A stretch of 64,000 nucleotides of DNA from Mycobacterium sp. 050128 (GTDB lineage Bacteria > Actinomycetota > Actinomycetes > Mycobacteriales > Mycobacteriaceae): NCBI RefSeq assembly GCF_036409155.1, contig NZ_JAZGLW010000005.1:198618-262617 (forward strand), written 5' to 3'. Position 1 is the stretch's first letter; the number at the start of each line of letters is the position of its first letter. Of this stretch, positions 1 through 10,897 are shown one piece after another. The notes beneath the pieces were generated by a model, which was not told the DNA's origin, did not search any database, and worked only from the letters and a program-made list of their open reading frames with translations. The position numbers and the translations under genes are program-made.

Positions 1-2
1 TA

Positions 3-2111
3 TTCTTCGTGGGCCGCTACCAGGAAGCGCGCGGTACCGGTGAAGACCGCGAAAACGCGTTTTACACCATGTATCACGGCACCACTCACGTGGTGTTGGG
101 ATCCGGGCTCACCGTTGCCGGTGCGGTGGCCTGTCTGAGCTTCACCCGGCTGCCGTACTTCCAAAGTCTTGGGATCCCAGCCGCATTGGGCATCCTGGTG
201 GCGCTGCTCGCGGCGCTGACACTGGGTCCCGCGATTCTCACCCTGGGGGCCAAGGCCGGCATCTTCGACCCCAAGCGGGCGATACGAACGCGCGGCTGGC
301 GGCGGATCGGCACCGCCATCGTCCGCTGGCCCGGCGCCGTGCTCGCGGCCGCGAGCGCGCTGGCCCTGGTAGGTCTGATCGCCCTGCCCGGATACAAGAC
401 CAGCTACGACACTCGGCCCTACATGCCCGCCGATGCTCCGGCCAATGTCGGTTACACCGCCGCCGAGAAACACTTCTCGCGGGCCCGGCTGGAGCCGGAA
501 TTGCTGATGGTCGAATCGGATCACGACATGCGTAATCCGGCCAGCATGCTGATCCTGGACAAGGTGGCCAAGGCCGTGTTTCACGTCCCCGGGGTCGCCC
601 AGGTGCAGACCATCACCCGGCCGTTGGGCACCCCGCTAGTGCACAGCTCACTCGCGTTCGTGGTCAGCAATTCCAGCGCTGCCCAGCAGCAAAACCTGAC
701 CTACCAACGGGATCGGGCCGACGACGCCCTCAAGCAGGCCAACGAACTGTCGAAGACGATCGACATTTTGCGACAGCAGTTCGTCCTGCAGCAGCAATTG
801 GCCGGCACCACCCACGACGAGACCGAAAGCTTTCGCGACACGCTCGCTACGATCAAGGACCTGCGCGACAAGATCGCGAATTTCGACGACTTCTTCCGGC
901 CCATTCGCAGCTATTTCTATTGGGAGAAGCACTGTTACGACATTCCTGCCTGCTTCGCGTTCAGATCTCTGTTCGACGCGCTCGACGGCATCGACCAGCT
1001 GACCGAAAAATTCGAGAACCTGACGGCTTCGCTGGATAAGCTCGACGCGCTGCAACCGAAGCTGGTGGCGTTGATACCGCCCCAGATTCAAAGCCAGGAG
1101 ACCAATCGCGATCTGACACTGGCGAATTACGCCACGCTGTCCGGCATCTACGCCCAGAACGCGCGTGCGCTGGAGAACTCGACGGCGTTGGGGCAGGCGT
1201 TTGACGCGGCCAAGAACGACGACACCTTCTATCTGCCGCCAGAGGTGTTCGACAACCCCGACTTCAAACGCGGCCTCAAACTGTTTCTCTCACCCGACGG
1301 TAAGGCAGCTCGCATGATCGTCACGCATGACGGCGATCCCGCTACCACCGAAGGTATTTCGCACATCGACCCGATCGCGAAGGCCGCGCACGAAGCCTTG
1401 AAGGGCACGCCGATGGCGAACGCGGGGATCTATCTCGGCGGCACCGCCGCGACGTACAAGGACATCCAAGAGGGTGCCAAGTACGACCTGATGATCGTGG
1501 CATTCGCCGCGTTGAGCCTCATCCTGCTGATCATGATGATCATCACGCGCAGCCTGATCGCCGCGCTCGTCATCGTCGGTACCGTCGCGCTATCCCTGGG
1601 CGCCTCGTTCGGTCTGTCAGTTCTGGTGTGGCAGTACATGTTTGGTATTGAGTTGTATTGGGTCGTGCTCGCACTGGCGGTGATCCTGCTGCTGGCCGTC
1701 GGCTCGGACTACAACCTGCTGTTGATCTCCCGGTTCAAGGAAGAAATCGACGCCGGCCTCAATACCGGCATCATCCGTGCGATGGCCGGCTCCGGCTCGG
1801 TGGTCACCTCGGCCGGCATTGTTTTCGCCGTCACCATGTGTGCGTTTGTTTTCAGTGGTTTTCAAGTGCTCGGTCAGATCGGGACGACGATCGGGCTGGG
1901 CTTGCTGTTCGACACGCTGATCGTGCGGTCATTCATGACGCCTTCTATCGCAAGGCTTCTCGGGCGCTGGTTCTGGTGGCCGCAACGGGTGCGTCCGCGT
2001 CCGGCCAGCACGATGCTGCGGCCCTACGGTACGCGCTCGGCGGTCCGTCAGCTGCTGCTGTGGGAGGACGGCGATGCGGCGGCGCCGAAGCCCACGGTGG
2101 CCGCACGCTGA
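3..2111 (+). CDS. MmpL-family RND lipid transporter, C-terminal part (5' truncated by window edge)
   Basis: This is the C-terminal roughly 700 residues of an MmpL (mycobacterial membrane protein large) transporter of the RND superfamily, which exports lipids or siderophores using proton motive force. The frame is already open at the first base, with Phe-Phe codons before the first GTG at position 9, so the gene begins outside the window; MmpL proteins are usually about 950-1000 residues. Hydrophobic helices near the start are followed by a large periplasmic loop (about residues 130-480), then a second helix cluster. That cluster contains GSDYN, with the Asp codon at 1707, which matches the Asp-Tyr proton-relay pair of the second MMPL repeat. 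The tail is basic and cytoplasmic. The substrate cannot be inferred, and the right neighbour is unrelated. Confidence 0.93.
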   Translation, partial: FFVGRYQEARGTGEDRENAFYTMYHGTTHVVLGSGLTVAGAVACLSFTRLPYFQSLGIPAALGILVALLAALTLGPAILTLGAKAGIFDPKRAIRTRGWRRIGTAIVRWPGAVLAAASALALVGLIALPGYKTSYDTRPYMPADAPANVGYTAAEKHFSRARLEPELLMVESDHDMRNPASMLILDKVAKAVFHVPGVAQVQTITRPLGTPLVHSSLAFVVSNSSAAQQQNLTYQRDRADDALKQANELSKTIDILRQQFVLQQQLAGTTHDETESFRDTLATIKDLRDKIANFDDFFRPIRSYFYWEKHCYDIPACFAFRSLFDALDGIDQLTEKFENLTASLDKLDALQPKLVALIPPQIQSQETNRDLTLANYATLSGIYAQNARALENSTALGQAFDAAKNDDTFYLPPEVFDNPDFKRGLKLFLSPDGKAARMIVTHDGDPATTEGISHIDPIAKAAHEALKGTPMANAGIYLGGTAATYKDIQEGAKYDLMIVAFAALSLILLIMMIITRSLIAALVIVGTVALSLGASFGLSVLVWQYMFGIELYWVVLALAVILLLAVGSDYNLLLISRFKEEIDAGLNTGIIRAMAGSGSVVTSAGIVFAVTMCAFVFSGFQVLGQIGTTIGLGLLFDTLIVRSFMTPSIARLLGRWFWWPQRVRPRPASTMLRPYGTRSAVRQLLLWEDGDAAAPKPTVAAR

Positions 2112-2112
2112 T

Positions 2113-2769
2113 TCAGCGCAGCATGGTGGCCACGATCCCGGACAGGTAGCCCAGGCGGGCCACCTCCGACGGCCGGAATTCGGGACCCGGACGGCCCAGC
2201 ACCACCGCGGTCTGCGGGTCGCCCAGCGGCGCCGCGACCATCGTGATGTCCATGTCGCGCCAGGCCTGCGGCACCCACTCGGCGGTGCCGTCCAGCGTCG
2301 CGGCCTCCTGGATCGGCAGCCAGGGAGCCGACACGGCGCGGGTTTCCGGCGAGCCGGGGCTGGCGGCGAGGCGCCGCAGCTCGCCCTCGGCGCGCTGCAA
2401 CACCGTGCACCAGCTCACCCGCAGCACCCGGGGCGCCTCGTCGGCCAGCACCTGCAGCCGCGCCGGCTTGTCCTTGGCCGCCGCGACGTGGTCGAGCAGT
2501 TCCAGCTCGCGGTGCGCTTCCAGCAGGCCGGTGTGCGGCCGCACGCTGTCCACCCGCACACCGTTCAGCGACTCGGCCGCGGTGATCAAAGTGTCGGGCA
2601 TCGCCCCGGCGGGCAGTTCGATGACCAGGTCGTCGGTCGCGTACCCCGCGCTGCGTTCGACGACGTCGAGCGACAGGATGTCGGCGCCCACCGAACCGAG
2701 CGCAACCGCCAGCGCACCCAAGCTTCCGGGGCGGTCGACGAGCTCGATGCGCAACAGATACGACGGCAC
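2113..2769 (-). CDS. ACT-domain amino-acid-binding protein (Rv3013-like)
   Basis: A 218-residue protein whose first 70 residues form an ACT domain ([18 protein letters not shown]), the fold that binds amino acids as a regulatory ligand. The remainder is a GAF-like region of unknown role. I chose the GTG at 2769 because the protein then begins directly at the ACT domain and has the 218-residue length I recall for M. tuberculosis Rv3013. An ATG at 2847 would add 26 unconserved residues and overlap the gatC start region. The gene is divergent from gatC, so the short gap probably carries both promoters. Function is unknown; a sensor of amino-acid supply would fit beside the amidotransferase genes, but this is only inference. 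Confidence 0.8.
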   Translation of the reverse strand: MPSYLLRIELVDRPGSLGALAVALGSVGADILSLDVVERSAGYATDDLVIELPAGAMPDTLITAAESLNGVRVDSVRPHTGLLEAHRELELLDHVAAAKDKPARLQVLADEAPRVLRVSWCTVLQRAEGELRRLAASPGSPETRAVSAPWLPIQEAATLDGTAEWVPQAWRDMDITMVAAPLGDPQTAVVLGRPGPEFRPSEVARLGYLSGIVATMLR

Positions 2770-2864
2770 GCGCCCACTGTCGCACAGAGCCGCGCGTCCG
2801 GCATTTCCGCAGGATGGGTGCCAGCTGCACGCGCGTGGCCGCAGCACCGATAGGCTTTTCGCTC

Positions 2865-3164
2865 GTGTCCCAGATCTCCCGCGACGAGGTCGCGCACCTG
2901 GCCAGGCTGTCCCGACTGGCGTTGACCGATACCGAGTTGGACGGCTACGCCGGCCAACTCGACGCCATCCTGACCCACGTCAGCCAGATCCAGGCGGTCG
3001 ACGTCACCGGCGTCGAGCCGACCGACAACCCGCTCAAGGACGTCAACGTCACCCGCCCGGACGAGATCAGGCCGTGCCTGACGCAGGAGGAGGCGCTGGC
3101 CGCGGCGCCCGCAGCCGTGGACGGCCGCTTCGCCGTCCCGCAGATCCTCGGAGACAGCGAGTGA
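2865..3164 (+). CDS. gatC: Asp-tRNA(Asn)/Glu-tRNA(Gln) amidotransferase subunit C
   Basis: A 99-residue small subunit of the GatCAB complex, which converts misacylated Glu-tRNA(Gln) and Asp-tRNA(Asn) to the correct Gln and Asn forms in bacteria lacking the direct synthetases. It begins [19 protein letters not shown] and ends with FAVPQILGD, both typical of GatC. The GTG at 2865 gives the family length; an upstream frame extension to 2814 is not conserved. Its TGA overlaps the GTG start of gatA by four bases, so the two are translationally coupled, as expected for subunits needed in equal amounts. gatB lies separately 4 kb downstream. Confidence 0.95.
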   Translation: MSQISRDEVAHLARLSRLALTDTELDGYAGQLDAILTHVSQIQAVDVTGVEPTDNPLKDVNVTRPDEIRPCLTQEEALAAAPAAVDGRFAVPQILGDSE

Positions 3165-4648
3165 ACGAGATCATCCGGTCCGACGCCGCGACGCTGGCCG
3201 CCAAGGTCGCCGCCGGGGAGCTGTCGTCGGTCGAGATCACCCAGGCCTTCCTGGACCGGATCGCGGCGACCGACGACCGGTACAGCGCGTTTCTGCACGT
3301 CGCCGCCGACGAGGCGCTGTCGGCGGCGGCCGCGGTCGACGAGGCGGTGGCGGCCGGGGAGCGGCTGCCCTCGGCGCTGGCCGGCGTTCCGCTGGCGCTC
3401 AAAGACGTGTTCACGACCGTCGATATGCCCACCACCTGCGGATCCAAGATCCTCGAGGGCTGGCGGTCGCCATACGACGCCACCGTCACGGCCCGGCTGC
3501 GCGCGGCGGGCATCCCGATCCTGGGCAAGACCAACATGGACGAGTTCGCGATGGGCTCGTCGACGGAGAACTCGGCCTACGGCCCCACCCGCAACCCGTG
3601 GGACCTCGAGCGGGTGCCCGGCGGCTCCGGCGGTGGCAGCGCCGCGGCGCTGGCCTCCTTCCAGGCGCCGCTGGCCATCGGCACCGACACCGGGGGCTCG
3701 ATCCGCCAGCCGGCCGCGCTGACCGCGACCGTCGGGGTCAAGCCCACCTACGGCACGGTGTCGCGCTACGGCCTGGTGGCCTGCGCGTCGTCGCTGGATC
3801 AGGGCGGCCCCTGCGCGCGCACCGTGCTCGACACCGCGTTGCTGCATGCGGTGATCGCCGGCCACGACCAGATGGACTCGACCTCCATCGATGCCGCGGT
3901 GCCCGACGTGGTCGGCGCCGCCAAGGCCGGTGCCGCAGGCGATCTGAGCGGCGTGCGGATCGGCGTGGTGTCCCAGTTGCGCGGCGAGGGCTATCAGCCC
4001 GGAGTGCTGTCGTCGTTCGAGGAGGCGGTCAAGCAGCTGACCGCGCTGGGTGCCGAGGTGAGCGAAGTCGATTGCCCGCACTTCGATTACGCCCTGGCGG
4101 CCTACTACCTGATCCTGCCGTCGGAGGTGTCGAGCAACCTGGCGCGCTTCGACGCGATGCGTTACGGACTGCGGGTCGGTGACGACGGCAACCACAGCGC
4201 CGAGGAAGTGATGGCGCTGACCCGGGCCGCCGGATTCGGTCCAGAAGTAAAGCGCCGCATCATGATTGGTGCCTATGCGCTCTCGGCGGGCTACTACGAC
4301 GCCTACTACAACCAGGCGCAGAAAGTTCGCACCCTGATCGCCCGTGATCTCGACGACGCATACAAATCCGTCGACGTGCTGGTGTCGCCGGCCACCCCGA
4401 CCACCGCGTTCCGGCTGGGGGAGAAGGTCGACGATCCGCTGGCCATGTACCTGTTCGACTTGTGCACGTTGCCGCTGAACCTGGCCGGGCACTGCGGAAT
4501 GTCGGTGCCGTCCGGGCTCTCGCCGGACGACCGGTTGCCGGTGGGGCTGCAGATCATGGCGCCCGCGCTGGCCGACGATCGCCTTTATCGCGTCGGTGCC
4601 GCCTACGAAGCGGCGCGTGGACCGTTGCCGGCCGCGCCGACCGTCTAG
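3161..4648 (+). CDS. gatA: Asp-tRNA(Asn)/Glu-tRNA(Gln) amidotransferase subunit A
   Basis: The 495-residue glutaminase subunit of GatCAB, of the amidase-signature family. It releases ammonia from glutamine for transfer to the misacylated tRNA. The Ser-cisSer-Lys triad is visible: Lys81 in ALKDVF, Ser156 in VPGGSGGGS and Ser180 in [11 protein letters not shown]; the 75 and 99 residue spacings match known GatA. I chose the GTG at 3161 because it overlaps the gatC stop in a GTGA arrangement and gives the expected length; the frame stays open far upstream but only antisense to the ACT-domain gene. It is followed after 54 bases by pfkA on the same strand. Confidence 0.97.
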   Translation: MNEIIRSDAATLAAKVAAGELSSVEITQAFLDRIAATDDRYSAFLHVAADEALSAAAAVDEAVAAGERLPSALAGVPLALKDVFTTVDMPTTCGSKILEGWRSPYDATVTARLRAAGIPILGKTNMDEFAMGSSTENSAYGPTRNPWDLERVPGGSGGGSAAALASFQAPLAIGTDTGGSIRQPAALTATVGVKPTYGTVSRYGLVACASSLDQGGPCARTVLDTALLHAVIAGHDQMDSTSIDAAVPDVVGAAKAGAAGDLSGVRIGVVSQLRGEGYQPGVLSSFEEAVKQLTALGAEVSEVDCPHFDYALAAYYLILPSEVSSNLARFDAMRYGLRVGDDGNHSAEEVMALTRAAGFGPEVKRRIMIGAYALSAGYYDAYYNQAQKVRTLIARDLDDAYKSVDVLVSPATPTTAFRLGEKVDDPLAMYLFDLCTLPLNLAGHCGMSVPSGLSPDDRLPVGLQIMAPALADDRLYRVGAAYEAARGPLPAAPTV

Positions 4649-4702
4649 CCGCACGCCGCCCCGATTTGCCCCGATGGCGGCCCAGACAGGCAAGATAAGA
4701 GG

Positions 4703-5734
4703 ATGCGGATCGGAATTCTCACCGGGGGCGGTGACTGTCCGGGGCTCAACGCCGTCATCCGGGCGGTGGTACGCACCTGCGACGCCCGGTACGGCTCGTC
4801 GGTGGTCGGCTTCCAGGACGGGTGGCGCGGGCTGCTGGAGAACCGGCGCATCCAGCTGCAGAACGACGATCGCAATGACCGGCTGCTGGCCAAGGGTGGG
4901 ACCGTGCTGGGCACCGCTCGCGTGCATCCCGACAAGTTGCGGGCCGGGCTGGACCAGATCAAGCAGACCCTGGACGACAACGGCATCGACGTGCTCATCC
5001 CGATCGGTGGCGAGGGTACGCTGACGGCCGCACACTGGCTGTCGGATGAGAACGTTCCGGTGGTCGGAGTGCCCAAGACGATCGACAACGACATCGACTG
5101 CACGGACGTGACTTTCGGTCACGACACCGCGCTGACCGTGGCCACCGACGCCATCGACCGTTTGCACAGCACCGCCGAGTCACACCAGCGGGTGATGCTG
5201 GTAGAGGTGATGGGCCGCCACGCCGGCTGGATCGCGCTGAACGCCGGGCTGGCGTCCGGGGCGCACATGACGCTGATTCCCGAGCAGCCCTTCGATATCG
5301 AGGATGTGTGCCGGCTCGTCAAACGCCGCTTCCAGCGCGGGGATTCGCACTTCATCTGCGTGGTGGCCGAAGGGGCCAAGCCGATCCCCGGCTCGATTCC
5401 GTTGCGGGAGGGCGGGATCGACGAATTCGGCCACGAGAAATTCACCGGCATCGCTCAGCAGTTGGGCATCGCCGTGGAGAAGCGAATCAACAAGGACGTG
5501 CGAGTGACCGTGCTGGGCCACGTCCAGCGGGGCGGCACCCCGACGGCGTATGACCGCGTGCTGGCCACCCGGTTCGGCGTCAACGCCGCCGACGCCGCGC
5601 ACGCCGGCGAATACGGCCAGATGGTGTCGCTGCGCGGGCAGGACATCGGCCGTGTCTCGCTGGCCGACGCCACGCGCCACCTCAAACTGGTGCCCGACGC
5701 ACGCCACGATGAGGCCGCCGCTTTCTTCGGCTGA
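4703..5734 (+). CDS. pfkA: ATP-dependent 6-phosphofructokinase
   Basis: A 343-residue phosphofructokinase catalysing fructose-6-phosphate to fructose-1,6-bisphosphate, the committed step of glycolysis. The nucleotide loop [14 protein letters not shown] is at residues 4-17, the catalytic PKTIDNDID segment near residue 117, and MGRHAGWIA follows. In the discriminating GGEGT motif the second position after Glu is Gly, as in ATP-dependent enzymes, rather than the Asp of pyrophosphate-dependent ones. The length is the same as I recall for M. tuberculosis PfkA. The ATG at 4703 is the natural start, 54 bases after gatA, so it may share the gatCA transcript. Confidence 0.96.
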   Translation: MRIGILTGGGDCPGLNAVIRAVVRTCDARYGSSVVGFQDGWRGLLENRRIQLQNDDRNDRLLAKGGTVLGTARVHPDKLRAGLDQIKQTLDDNGIDVLIPIGGEGTLTAAHWLSDENVPVVGVPKTIDNDIDCTDVTFGHDTALTVATDAIDRLHSTAESHQRVMLVEVMGRHAGWIALNAGLASGAHMTLIPEQPFDIEDVCRLVKRRFQRGDSHFICVVAEGAKPIPGSIPLREGGIDEFGHEKFTGIAQQLGIAVEKRINKDVRVTVLGHVQRGGTPTAYDRVLATRFGVNAADAAHAGEYGQMVSLRGQDIGRVSLADATRHLKLVPDARHDEAAAFFG

Positions 5735-5870
5735 GGACCCCGCGGCGGGCAAACGGCCGATGGCAGCAGCCTGACGAGCGTCTGAATTCGCCGGCTCAGC
5801 CGGCCAGCACTCACGCAGGGGCGGAATTTCCTGGTTTAACCACCAGCTCGAAACGGTTACACCAGCCGTT

Positions 5871-7058
5871 ATGAGCAACCGCGAGGGGGTTCGCGGAGTC
5901 AATGCCTTATCTGCTGCTCCGGCATATCCGTCGGGCTCCGCCAAGCCCGCGTCTTCGGTGCCGAGCTGGCGAGCCAATGCCGACCCGACGGCGGCCACGG
6001 TGCCCGAGCCGCGCCTGCCCGCGAAACCGGCCAGGTCAAGCGGGCCCGCGACGCCCAACCGGCTGGCGCGGACACGGCGAGCCGCGGCCCCATATCGTCG
6101 TGAGCTGACACTGGGCGGGACCGCCCTCGACGGCCTGGACTTCGGGGACGCCTCGGGGCCGAGCAGGTTCAACTGGCGAGAGGTGATCCACCGGGTGACC
6201 GGAATCGACCTCGGCCCCGGCAAACACGCCGCATACGAGCGGGAGCTGCGCGAGCGCATCGGTGCGCCGATCGGCGGTGCGTTTCCGATCGCGGTGCTGA
6301 ACTTCAAGGGCGGCGTCGGCAAGACCGCGGTGGTCGAGGCGCTCGGCTCGACGCTGGCCGAGGCGCGCGGCGACCGGGTCATCGCCGTCGACATCGACGC
6401 CGGCGATCTGGCGGAGCGCCACGGTCGCCGCAACCCGCTGGGCCTGGCCGACCTGCTCGCGCGCGATTCGGTGACCCAGTATGCGCAGGTGCGCGCGCAT
6501 ACCCACATGAACAGTTTCGGCCTCGAAGTGCTCGGGCTGCCCGACTACGGCCACACCGACTGGCGGCTGGAGCGCCAGGACATCTCCAAGGCATTTTCGA
6601 TTCTGCGCAAGCATTATTCGGTGCTGCTGGTGGATTGCGTCAAGGCGATCAACTCCACCGTGATGGATGCGGTTCTGCCGGAGGCGCGCGCTCTCGTCGT
6701 GGTCTCCGGCACCTCGATCGACGCGGTGCGTAAGACCAGGACAACGCTGGAGTGGTTGTCCAACAACGGACATCGCCGCTTGCTGAAGTCGACGGTCCTC
6801 GCGATGAACTACACGGAGCCGGCCAAGCTGGACGGCGTGGTCACCAAGGAATTCGAGGCGCTGTCGGCCCGCGTCGCGGCCACGGTGATGTTGCCATTCG
6901 ATCGGCACGTGCGCGAGGGCAAAGAGCTCGGGCTGGACCGGTTGAGCAAGCAAAGCCGGCGCGCCTACCTGGAGATGGCCGCCGCGCTGGGCGACATCGC
7001 CGCCGGCCGGCCGGTGGGGCGCCAGGAGGACGAAGCCGCGCAGCGGTCCTGGCGCTAA
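5871..7058 (+). CDS. MinD/ParA-like P-loop ATPase, ESX-associated type
   Basis: A 395-residue protein with a low-complexity Ala/Pro/Ser-rich N-terminus (about residues 1-75) and a SIMIBI-class ATPase domain. The deviant Walker A motif KGGVGKT is at residues 146-152, with its signature lysine at 146, followed by VIAVDIDAGDLAER (switch I region) and the hydrophobic Walker B strand SVLLVDC. This layout, a disordered proline-rich head before a MinD-like ATPase, is that of EspI/Rv3876-type proteins coded at type VII secretion loci. Here it sits alone between pfkA and gatB, a place where I recall no gene in M. tuberculosis. A role in secretion, positioning or regulation is inferred only from the family. 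An alternative is a plasmid-derived partition ATPase, but no parB or parS is visible. Confidence 0.8.
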   Translation: MSNREGVRGVNALSAAPAYPSGSAKPASSVPSWRANADPTAATVPEPRLPAKPARSSGPATPNRLARTRRAAAPYRRELTLGGTALDGLDFGDASGPSRFNWREVIHRVTGIDLGPGKHAAYERELRERIGAPIGGAFPIAVLNFKGGVGKTAVVEALGSTLAEARGDRVIAVDIDAGDLAERHGRRNPLGLADLLARDSVTQYAQVRAHTHMNSFGLEVLGLPDYGHTDWRLERQDISKAFSILRKHYSVLLVDCVKAINSTVMDAVLPEARALVVVSGTSIDAVRKTRTTLEWLSNNGHRRLLKSTVLAMNYTEPAKLDGVVTKEFEALSARVAATVMLPFDRHVREGKELGLDRLSKQSRRAYLEMAAALGDIAAGRPVGRQEDEAAQRSWR

Positions 7059-7131
7059 CGCCGCTTGATCCCGAGCCCGGGCCGTTATGCCCGACCCTGC
7101 GGTTGGCTCGGCCACCATTAGGATCGTTGCC

Positions 7132-8649
7132 ATGACTGTTACTTCCGGTGCGGCCGAGCTGCTGGATTACGACGACGTCATCGCGCGTTTCGATCCGGTG
7201 CTCGGGCTGGAAGTTCACGTCGAGCTGTCCACCGCGACCAAGATGTTCTGCGGCTGCTCCACCACATTCGGCGCCGAACCCAACACCCAGGTGTGCCCGG
7301 TGTGCCTGGGGCTGCCCGGTTCGCTGCCCGTGCTCAACCAGAAGGCGGTGGAGTCGGCGATCCGCATCGGACTGGCGCTGAATTGCGAGATCGTGCCGTG
7401 GTGCCGCTTCGCCCGGAAAAATTACTTCTATCCGGACATGCCGAAGAACTACCAGATCTCGCAGTACGACGAGCCGATCGCCATCAACGGCTACCTCGAG
7501 GCGCCGCTGGAAGACGGCACCACCTGGCGGGTCGAGATCGAACGTGCCCACATGGAAGAGGACACCGGCAAGCTCACCCACCTGGGCGGCGAGACGGGCC
7601 GCATCCATGGGGCCACGACGTCGCTGATCGACTACAACCGTGCCGGCGTGCCGCTGATCGAGATCGTCACCAAGCCCATCGAGGGAGCCGGGGCCCGGGC
7701 CCCGCAGATTGCCCGGGCTTACGTGACGGCATTGCGAGACTTGTTGCGCGCCTTGGAAGTATCCGATGTTCGGATGGATCAGGGCTCGATGCGGTGTGAC
7801 TCCAACGTCTCGTTGAAGCCCACCGGTGCGACCCAGTTCGGCACCCGGACCGAGACCAAGAACGTCAACTCGCTGAAAAGCGTCGAGGTCGCGGTGCGGT
7901 ACGAAATGCAGCGCCAGGCCGCCGTTTTGGTCTCCGGTGGCTCAATCATGCAGGAAACCAGGCACTTTCAGGAGGGTTCCGGCACCACCAGTGCGGGCCG
8001 CGCCAAAGAAACGGCGCAGGATTATCGCTATTTCCCCGAGCCCGACCTGGAACCCGTCGCGCCCAGCCGTGAGCTGGTCGAGCAATTGCGCGAGACCATC
8101 CCCGAGCTTCCCTGGTTGAGCCGCAAGCGGATTCAGGAAGAGTGGGGCGTTTCCGACGAGGTGATGCGCGATCTCGTCAACGCGGGCGCGGTCGAATTGG
8201 TCACCGCGACCATCCAGCACGGCGCGTCCAGCACCCAGGCGCGCTCCTGGTGGGGAAACTTCCTGGTGCAGAAGGCCAATGAGGCGAACATCGAATTGGA
8301 CGAGCTGGCCATCACGCCCGCTCAGGTCGCCGCGGTGATCGCACTGGTCGACGAGGGCAAGTTGTCCAACAAGCTGGCCCGCCAGGTTGTCGAAGGTGTG
8401 CTGGCCGGAGAAGGCGAACCCGAGCAGGTGATGACCGCGCGTGGCCTGGCGCTGGTGCGCGACGACTCGGTCACCCAGGCCGCCGTCGACGAGGCCCTGG
8501 CCGCCAATCCCGACGTGGCGGAAAAGATCCGCGGCGGCAAGGTTCAAGCCGCCGGCGCGATCGTGGGCGCGGTCATGAAGGCCACCCGTGGTCAGGCGGA
8601 CGCCGCCCGGGTGCGCGAGCTGGTGCTGGCCGCCTGCGGGCAGTCCTAG
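7132..8649 (+). CDS. gatB: Asp-tRNA(Asn)/Glu-tRNA(Gln) amidotransferase subunit B
   Basis: The 505-residue subunit of GatCAB that binds the misacylated tRNA, phosphorylates its side chain and accepts ammonia from GatA. Conserved parts include LGLEVHVEL near the N-terminus, the zinc-ligand cysteines of the CGCST and CPVCLG segments, and the C-terminal YqeY-like tRNA-binding tail ending in [11 protein letters not shown] chose the ATG at 7132 ([16 protein letters not shown]) rather than the upstream ATG at 7087, because mycobacterial GatB proteins start with this stretch. It is separated from gatCA by pfkA and the MinD-like gene, and converges on lppZ. Confidence 0.96.
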   Translation: MTVTSGAAELLDYDDVIARFDPVLGLEVHVELSTATKMFCGCSTTFGAEPNTQVCPVCLGLPGSLPVLNQKAVESAIRIGLALNCEIVPWCRFARKNYFYPDMPKNYQISQYDEPIAINGYLEAPLEDGTTWRVEIERAHMEEDTGKLTHLGGETGRIHGATTSLIDYNRAGVPLIEIVTKPIEGAGARAPQIARAYVTALRDLLRALEVSDVRMDQGSMRCDSNVSLKPTGATQFGTRTETKNVNSLKSVEVAVRYEMQRQAAVLVSGGSIMQETRHFQEGSGTTSAGRAKETAQDYRYFPEPDLEPVAPSRELVEQLRETIPELPWLSRKRIQEEWGVSDEVMRDLVNAGAVELVTATIQHGASSTQARSWWGNFLVQKANEANIELDELAITPAQVAAVIALVDEGKLSNKLARQVVEGVLAGEGEPEQVMTARGLALVRDDSVTQAAVDEALAANPDVAEKIRGGKVQAAGAIVGAVMKATRGQADAARVRELVLAACGQS

Positions 8650-8676
8650 CCCGAATCAGCGGGCCCGGCGCGCCGC

Positions 8677-9798
8677 CTAGGCCTTGTCGTCGTTGTTGCG
8701 CGGGAAGCCGCCGCCCTGCGGGAACAGCGGGAACACCACGTCGTCCAGCTTTTCGGCATCGCCGGCGGTCTTGTTGATGGTGGCGCCCCAGACGTTTCCG
8801 TCCGGCGACATCCGCAGCGCCCACGCGTGGGCGTGCGTGTCCTTGCGGACAACGTCGGGCTCACCGGTGACCGCACCCGATTTCGGATCAAGCCGCACCG
8901 CCACCGTCATTTTGGTGTTGACCAGGTTGACCATCACGGTCCCGTCCATCGCCGCGCATCCGGCCACGCCCGGCTTGTCCGGCCACGTCCACACCGTGGA
9001 GACCTCCGAGGCTTTGGTGATGCGTTGCAACCGATCCGCGGTCGGAGTGCGGTCGGCGACGTACAGCGAGCCGTCCACTGGATCGACGCACAACCCGCCG
9101 CCCGAGCCGACGCCGGACAGTGCGGTGGTTGGTGGCGCCTGACCGACCGTGGTCGGCTGCTCGATACGCAGCACCTTGCCCGCCAACGACTTCGGATCGG
9201 CGGCCATGGCAGGGTTGCCCGCGTCGCCGGTCAGCACCAGCAGCGTGGTCGGGCTGGTGAACAGCAGCGCTCCGCTGTTCCCGTTGGCGCCCTTGGGAAT
9301 CCCGGTCAGGATGTCCTTGGGGATATCGCCGTCGGCGATGCGGATGACCCGGTTATCCGTCGGGGTGCTGATGTAGGCGTACATCAAGCGGTCCTGGGAG
9401 TAGGTCGGCGACAGCACGATATCCATCAAGCCGCCATCCCCGGATCCGTCGACCGGGATGACCAGCTTCACCTTCGGCTCGGCGCTGACGGAGATCTCCT
9501 TGACCGCGCCGGTGGTGCGCTCGGCGACCAATGCGGTTTTGCTGTCGGGCCCCATGATCAGCCCGCTGGTGCTCTCCAGACAGCCCTGCATCACCCCGGG
9601 GGCCGGGCAGGCCTTGGGGAACGGCGTGGGCGGCAGCGGCGGTGGCGGGGGAGGCGTCGAACTCGGCTGCGGCTTGAGTTCGGGCGCGGTGGTGAACGGC
9701 GCGGAGGCGGCGTCGTTGAACCGCGCGCAGCCCGTCGCGACCAGCATGGCCGCGCACAGCGCAGCGAGCCCGCACCGAACCGGCCACCCCAAACGCAT
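8677..9798 (-). CDS. lppZ: LppZ-like lipoprotein, sorbosone/glucose dehydrogenase-type beta-propeller
   Basis: A 373-residue exported lipoprotein. The N-terminus is basic then hydrophobic and ends in a lipobox (VATGC, with the cysteine about residue 24), so the mature protein is lipid-anchored outside the membrane. A Pro-rich spacer (STPPPPPPLPP) precedes a beta-propeller resembling soluble PQQ-type sugar dehydrogenases, with phrases such as GGGLCVDPVDGSLYVAD. I took the ATG at 9798 because it sits right before the signal peptide and gives the length I recall for LppZ; an in-frame extension to 9999 has no signal character. Substrate and cofactor are unknown. Confidence 0.9.
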   Translation of the reverse strand: MRLGWPVRCGLAALCAAMLVATGCARFNDAASAPFTTAPELKPQPSSTPPPPPPLPPTPFPKACPAPGVMQGCLESTSGLIMGPDSKTALVAERTTGAVKEISVSAEPKVKLVIPVDGSGDGGLMDIVLSPTYSQDRLMYAYISTPTDNRVIRIADGDIPKDILTGIPKGANGNSGALLFTSPTTLLVLTGDAGNPAMAADPKSLAGKVLRIEQPTTVGQAPPTTALSGVGSGGGLCVDPVDGSLYVADRTPTADRLQRITKASEVSTVWTWPDKPGVAGCAAMDGTVMVNLVNTKMTVAVRLDPKSGAVTGEPDVVRKDTHAHAWALRMSPDGNVWGATINKTAGDAEKLDDVVFPLFPQGGGFPRNNDDKA

Positions 9799-10039
9799 GA
9801 TCGACAGGCTACGGATAGGGCGGGCACCGGCGCCACAGGCGTGCCCGCGAGGGCGCCGGGACGTCAATCGCATCGCCGGCGGCGAGGTCGGTTTTTCAGC
9901 GCGCGTTGACCATTTCGCAACCCCGCCGAGCCCATTTGGAGTCAATCTCGGCCTGTTTAATGGTCTAGCCGCCGATTGCACCGCGAAAGCGCCGCTCAAA
10001 TCCCCAATTCGAGGCCTAAATGCCCTTACCCTGTCACCC

Positions 10040-10882
10040 GTGACCGGTCATTCGAATGACGCATCTTGGCAGCGGCCCGGCGAAGCTCCGGAGCAGGTAG
10101 CGGGACGCCCCGCCGCAGCGCGGTTGGTCGACCCCGAAGATGACCTGACCCCCGTCGGGTATCCGGGCGACTTCGGAACCACTTCCGTTATCCCCTACCA
10201 AGACCCGAATCACATCGCCAGCCCCGCCGGCCCGTCCTACAACGTCCTCGACCAGCAGGAGCCGCTGCCCTACGTGCAGCCCCAGCCGGCACCGCGTCAC
10301 TTGGCGGCCGAACCCGCCGAGATCGATCCGAGCGAGGATTACGAACGGCAGCGCGCGATCGGCCGGCGCGGCACCCAGAATCTCGGTTTGCTGGTGCTGC
10401 GGGTCGGCCTCGGGGTGGTGCTCGGCGCGCACGGGCTGCAGAAGCTGTTCGGCTGGTGGGGCGGTCAGGGCCTGACCAGTTTCAAGAACTCACTGTCCGA
10501 CGTCGGCTACCAGCATGCCGACATCCTGTCTTACGTCAGCGCCGGCGGCGAGATCGTTTCGGGCGTGCTGCTGGTCCTGGGGTTGTTCACCCCGATTGCC
10601 GCCGCAGGAGCGCTGGCGTTCCTGATCAACGGCATGCTGGCCACCGTGTCGGCGCAACCGCACACGTTCACGTTCTTCCTGCCGCAGGGCCACGAATACC
10701 AGATCACGCTGATCGTGATGGCCGTCGCGGTCGTGCTGAGCGGACCCGGCCGTTACGGCCTGGACGCCAACAGGGGATGGGCGCACCGGCCCTTCATCGG
10801 GTCTTTTGTGGCCCTGCTCGCCGGCATCGCCGCCGGTATCGCGGTGTGGGTGCTGCTCAACGGCGTCAACCCGATCGCCTGA
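10040..10882 (+). CDS. DoxX-family integral membrane protein (Rv3005c-like)
   Basis: A 280-residue protein with a hydrophilic N-terminal half (to about residue 115, rich in Pro, Asp and Glu) and a four-helix DoxX domain. That domain begins LLVLRVGLGVVLGAHGLQK and contains the GWWGGQG segment. In M. tuberculosis the homologue Rv3005c (DoxX) is reported to form a membrane-associated complex with superoxide dismutase SodA and the thiosulfate sulfurtransferase SseA, detoxifying radicals. The GTG at 10040 gives a length one residue longer than the one I recall; the frame is open further upstream but only antisense to lppZ. The 241-base gap to lppZ must hold the divergent promoters. Confidence 0.88.
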   Translation: MTGHSNDASWQRPGEAPEQVAGRPAAARLVDPEDDLTPVGYPGDFGTTSVIPYQDPNHIASPAGPSYNVLDQQEPLPYVQPQPAPRHLAAEPAEIDPSEDYERQRAIGRRGTQNLGLLVLRVGLGVVLGAHGLQKLFGWWGGQGLTSFKNSLSDVGYQHADILSYVSAGGEIVSGVLLVLGLFTPIAAAGALAFLINGMLATVSAQPHTFTFFLPQGHEYQITLIVMAVAVVLSGPGRYGLDANRGWAHRPFIGSFVALLAGIAAGIAVWVLLNGVNPIA

Positions 10883-10897
10883 ACCGGCCGCCAGCGG

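Noticed and set aside
2945..5167. A 740-codon open frame on the minus strand
   Set aside because: It lies antisense across gatA and pfkA, has an Arg/Gly/His-rich composition without family motifs, and is a typical by-product of high GC third positions.
5735..5870. Small palindromes (GCCGGC-TCA-GCCGGC, AACGG/CCGTT) between pfkA and the MinD-like gene considered as a parS site
   Set aside because: They do not match the actinobacterial parS consensus (TGTTTCACGTGAAACA), and no parB is nearby.
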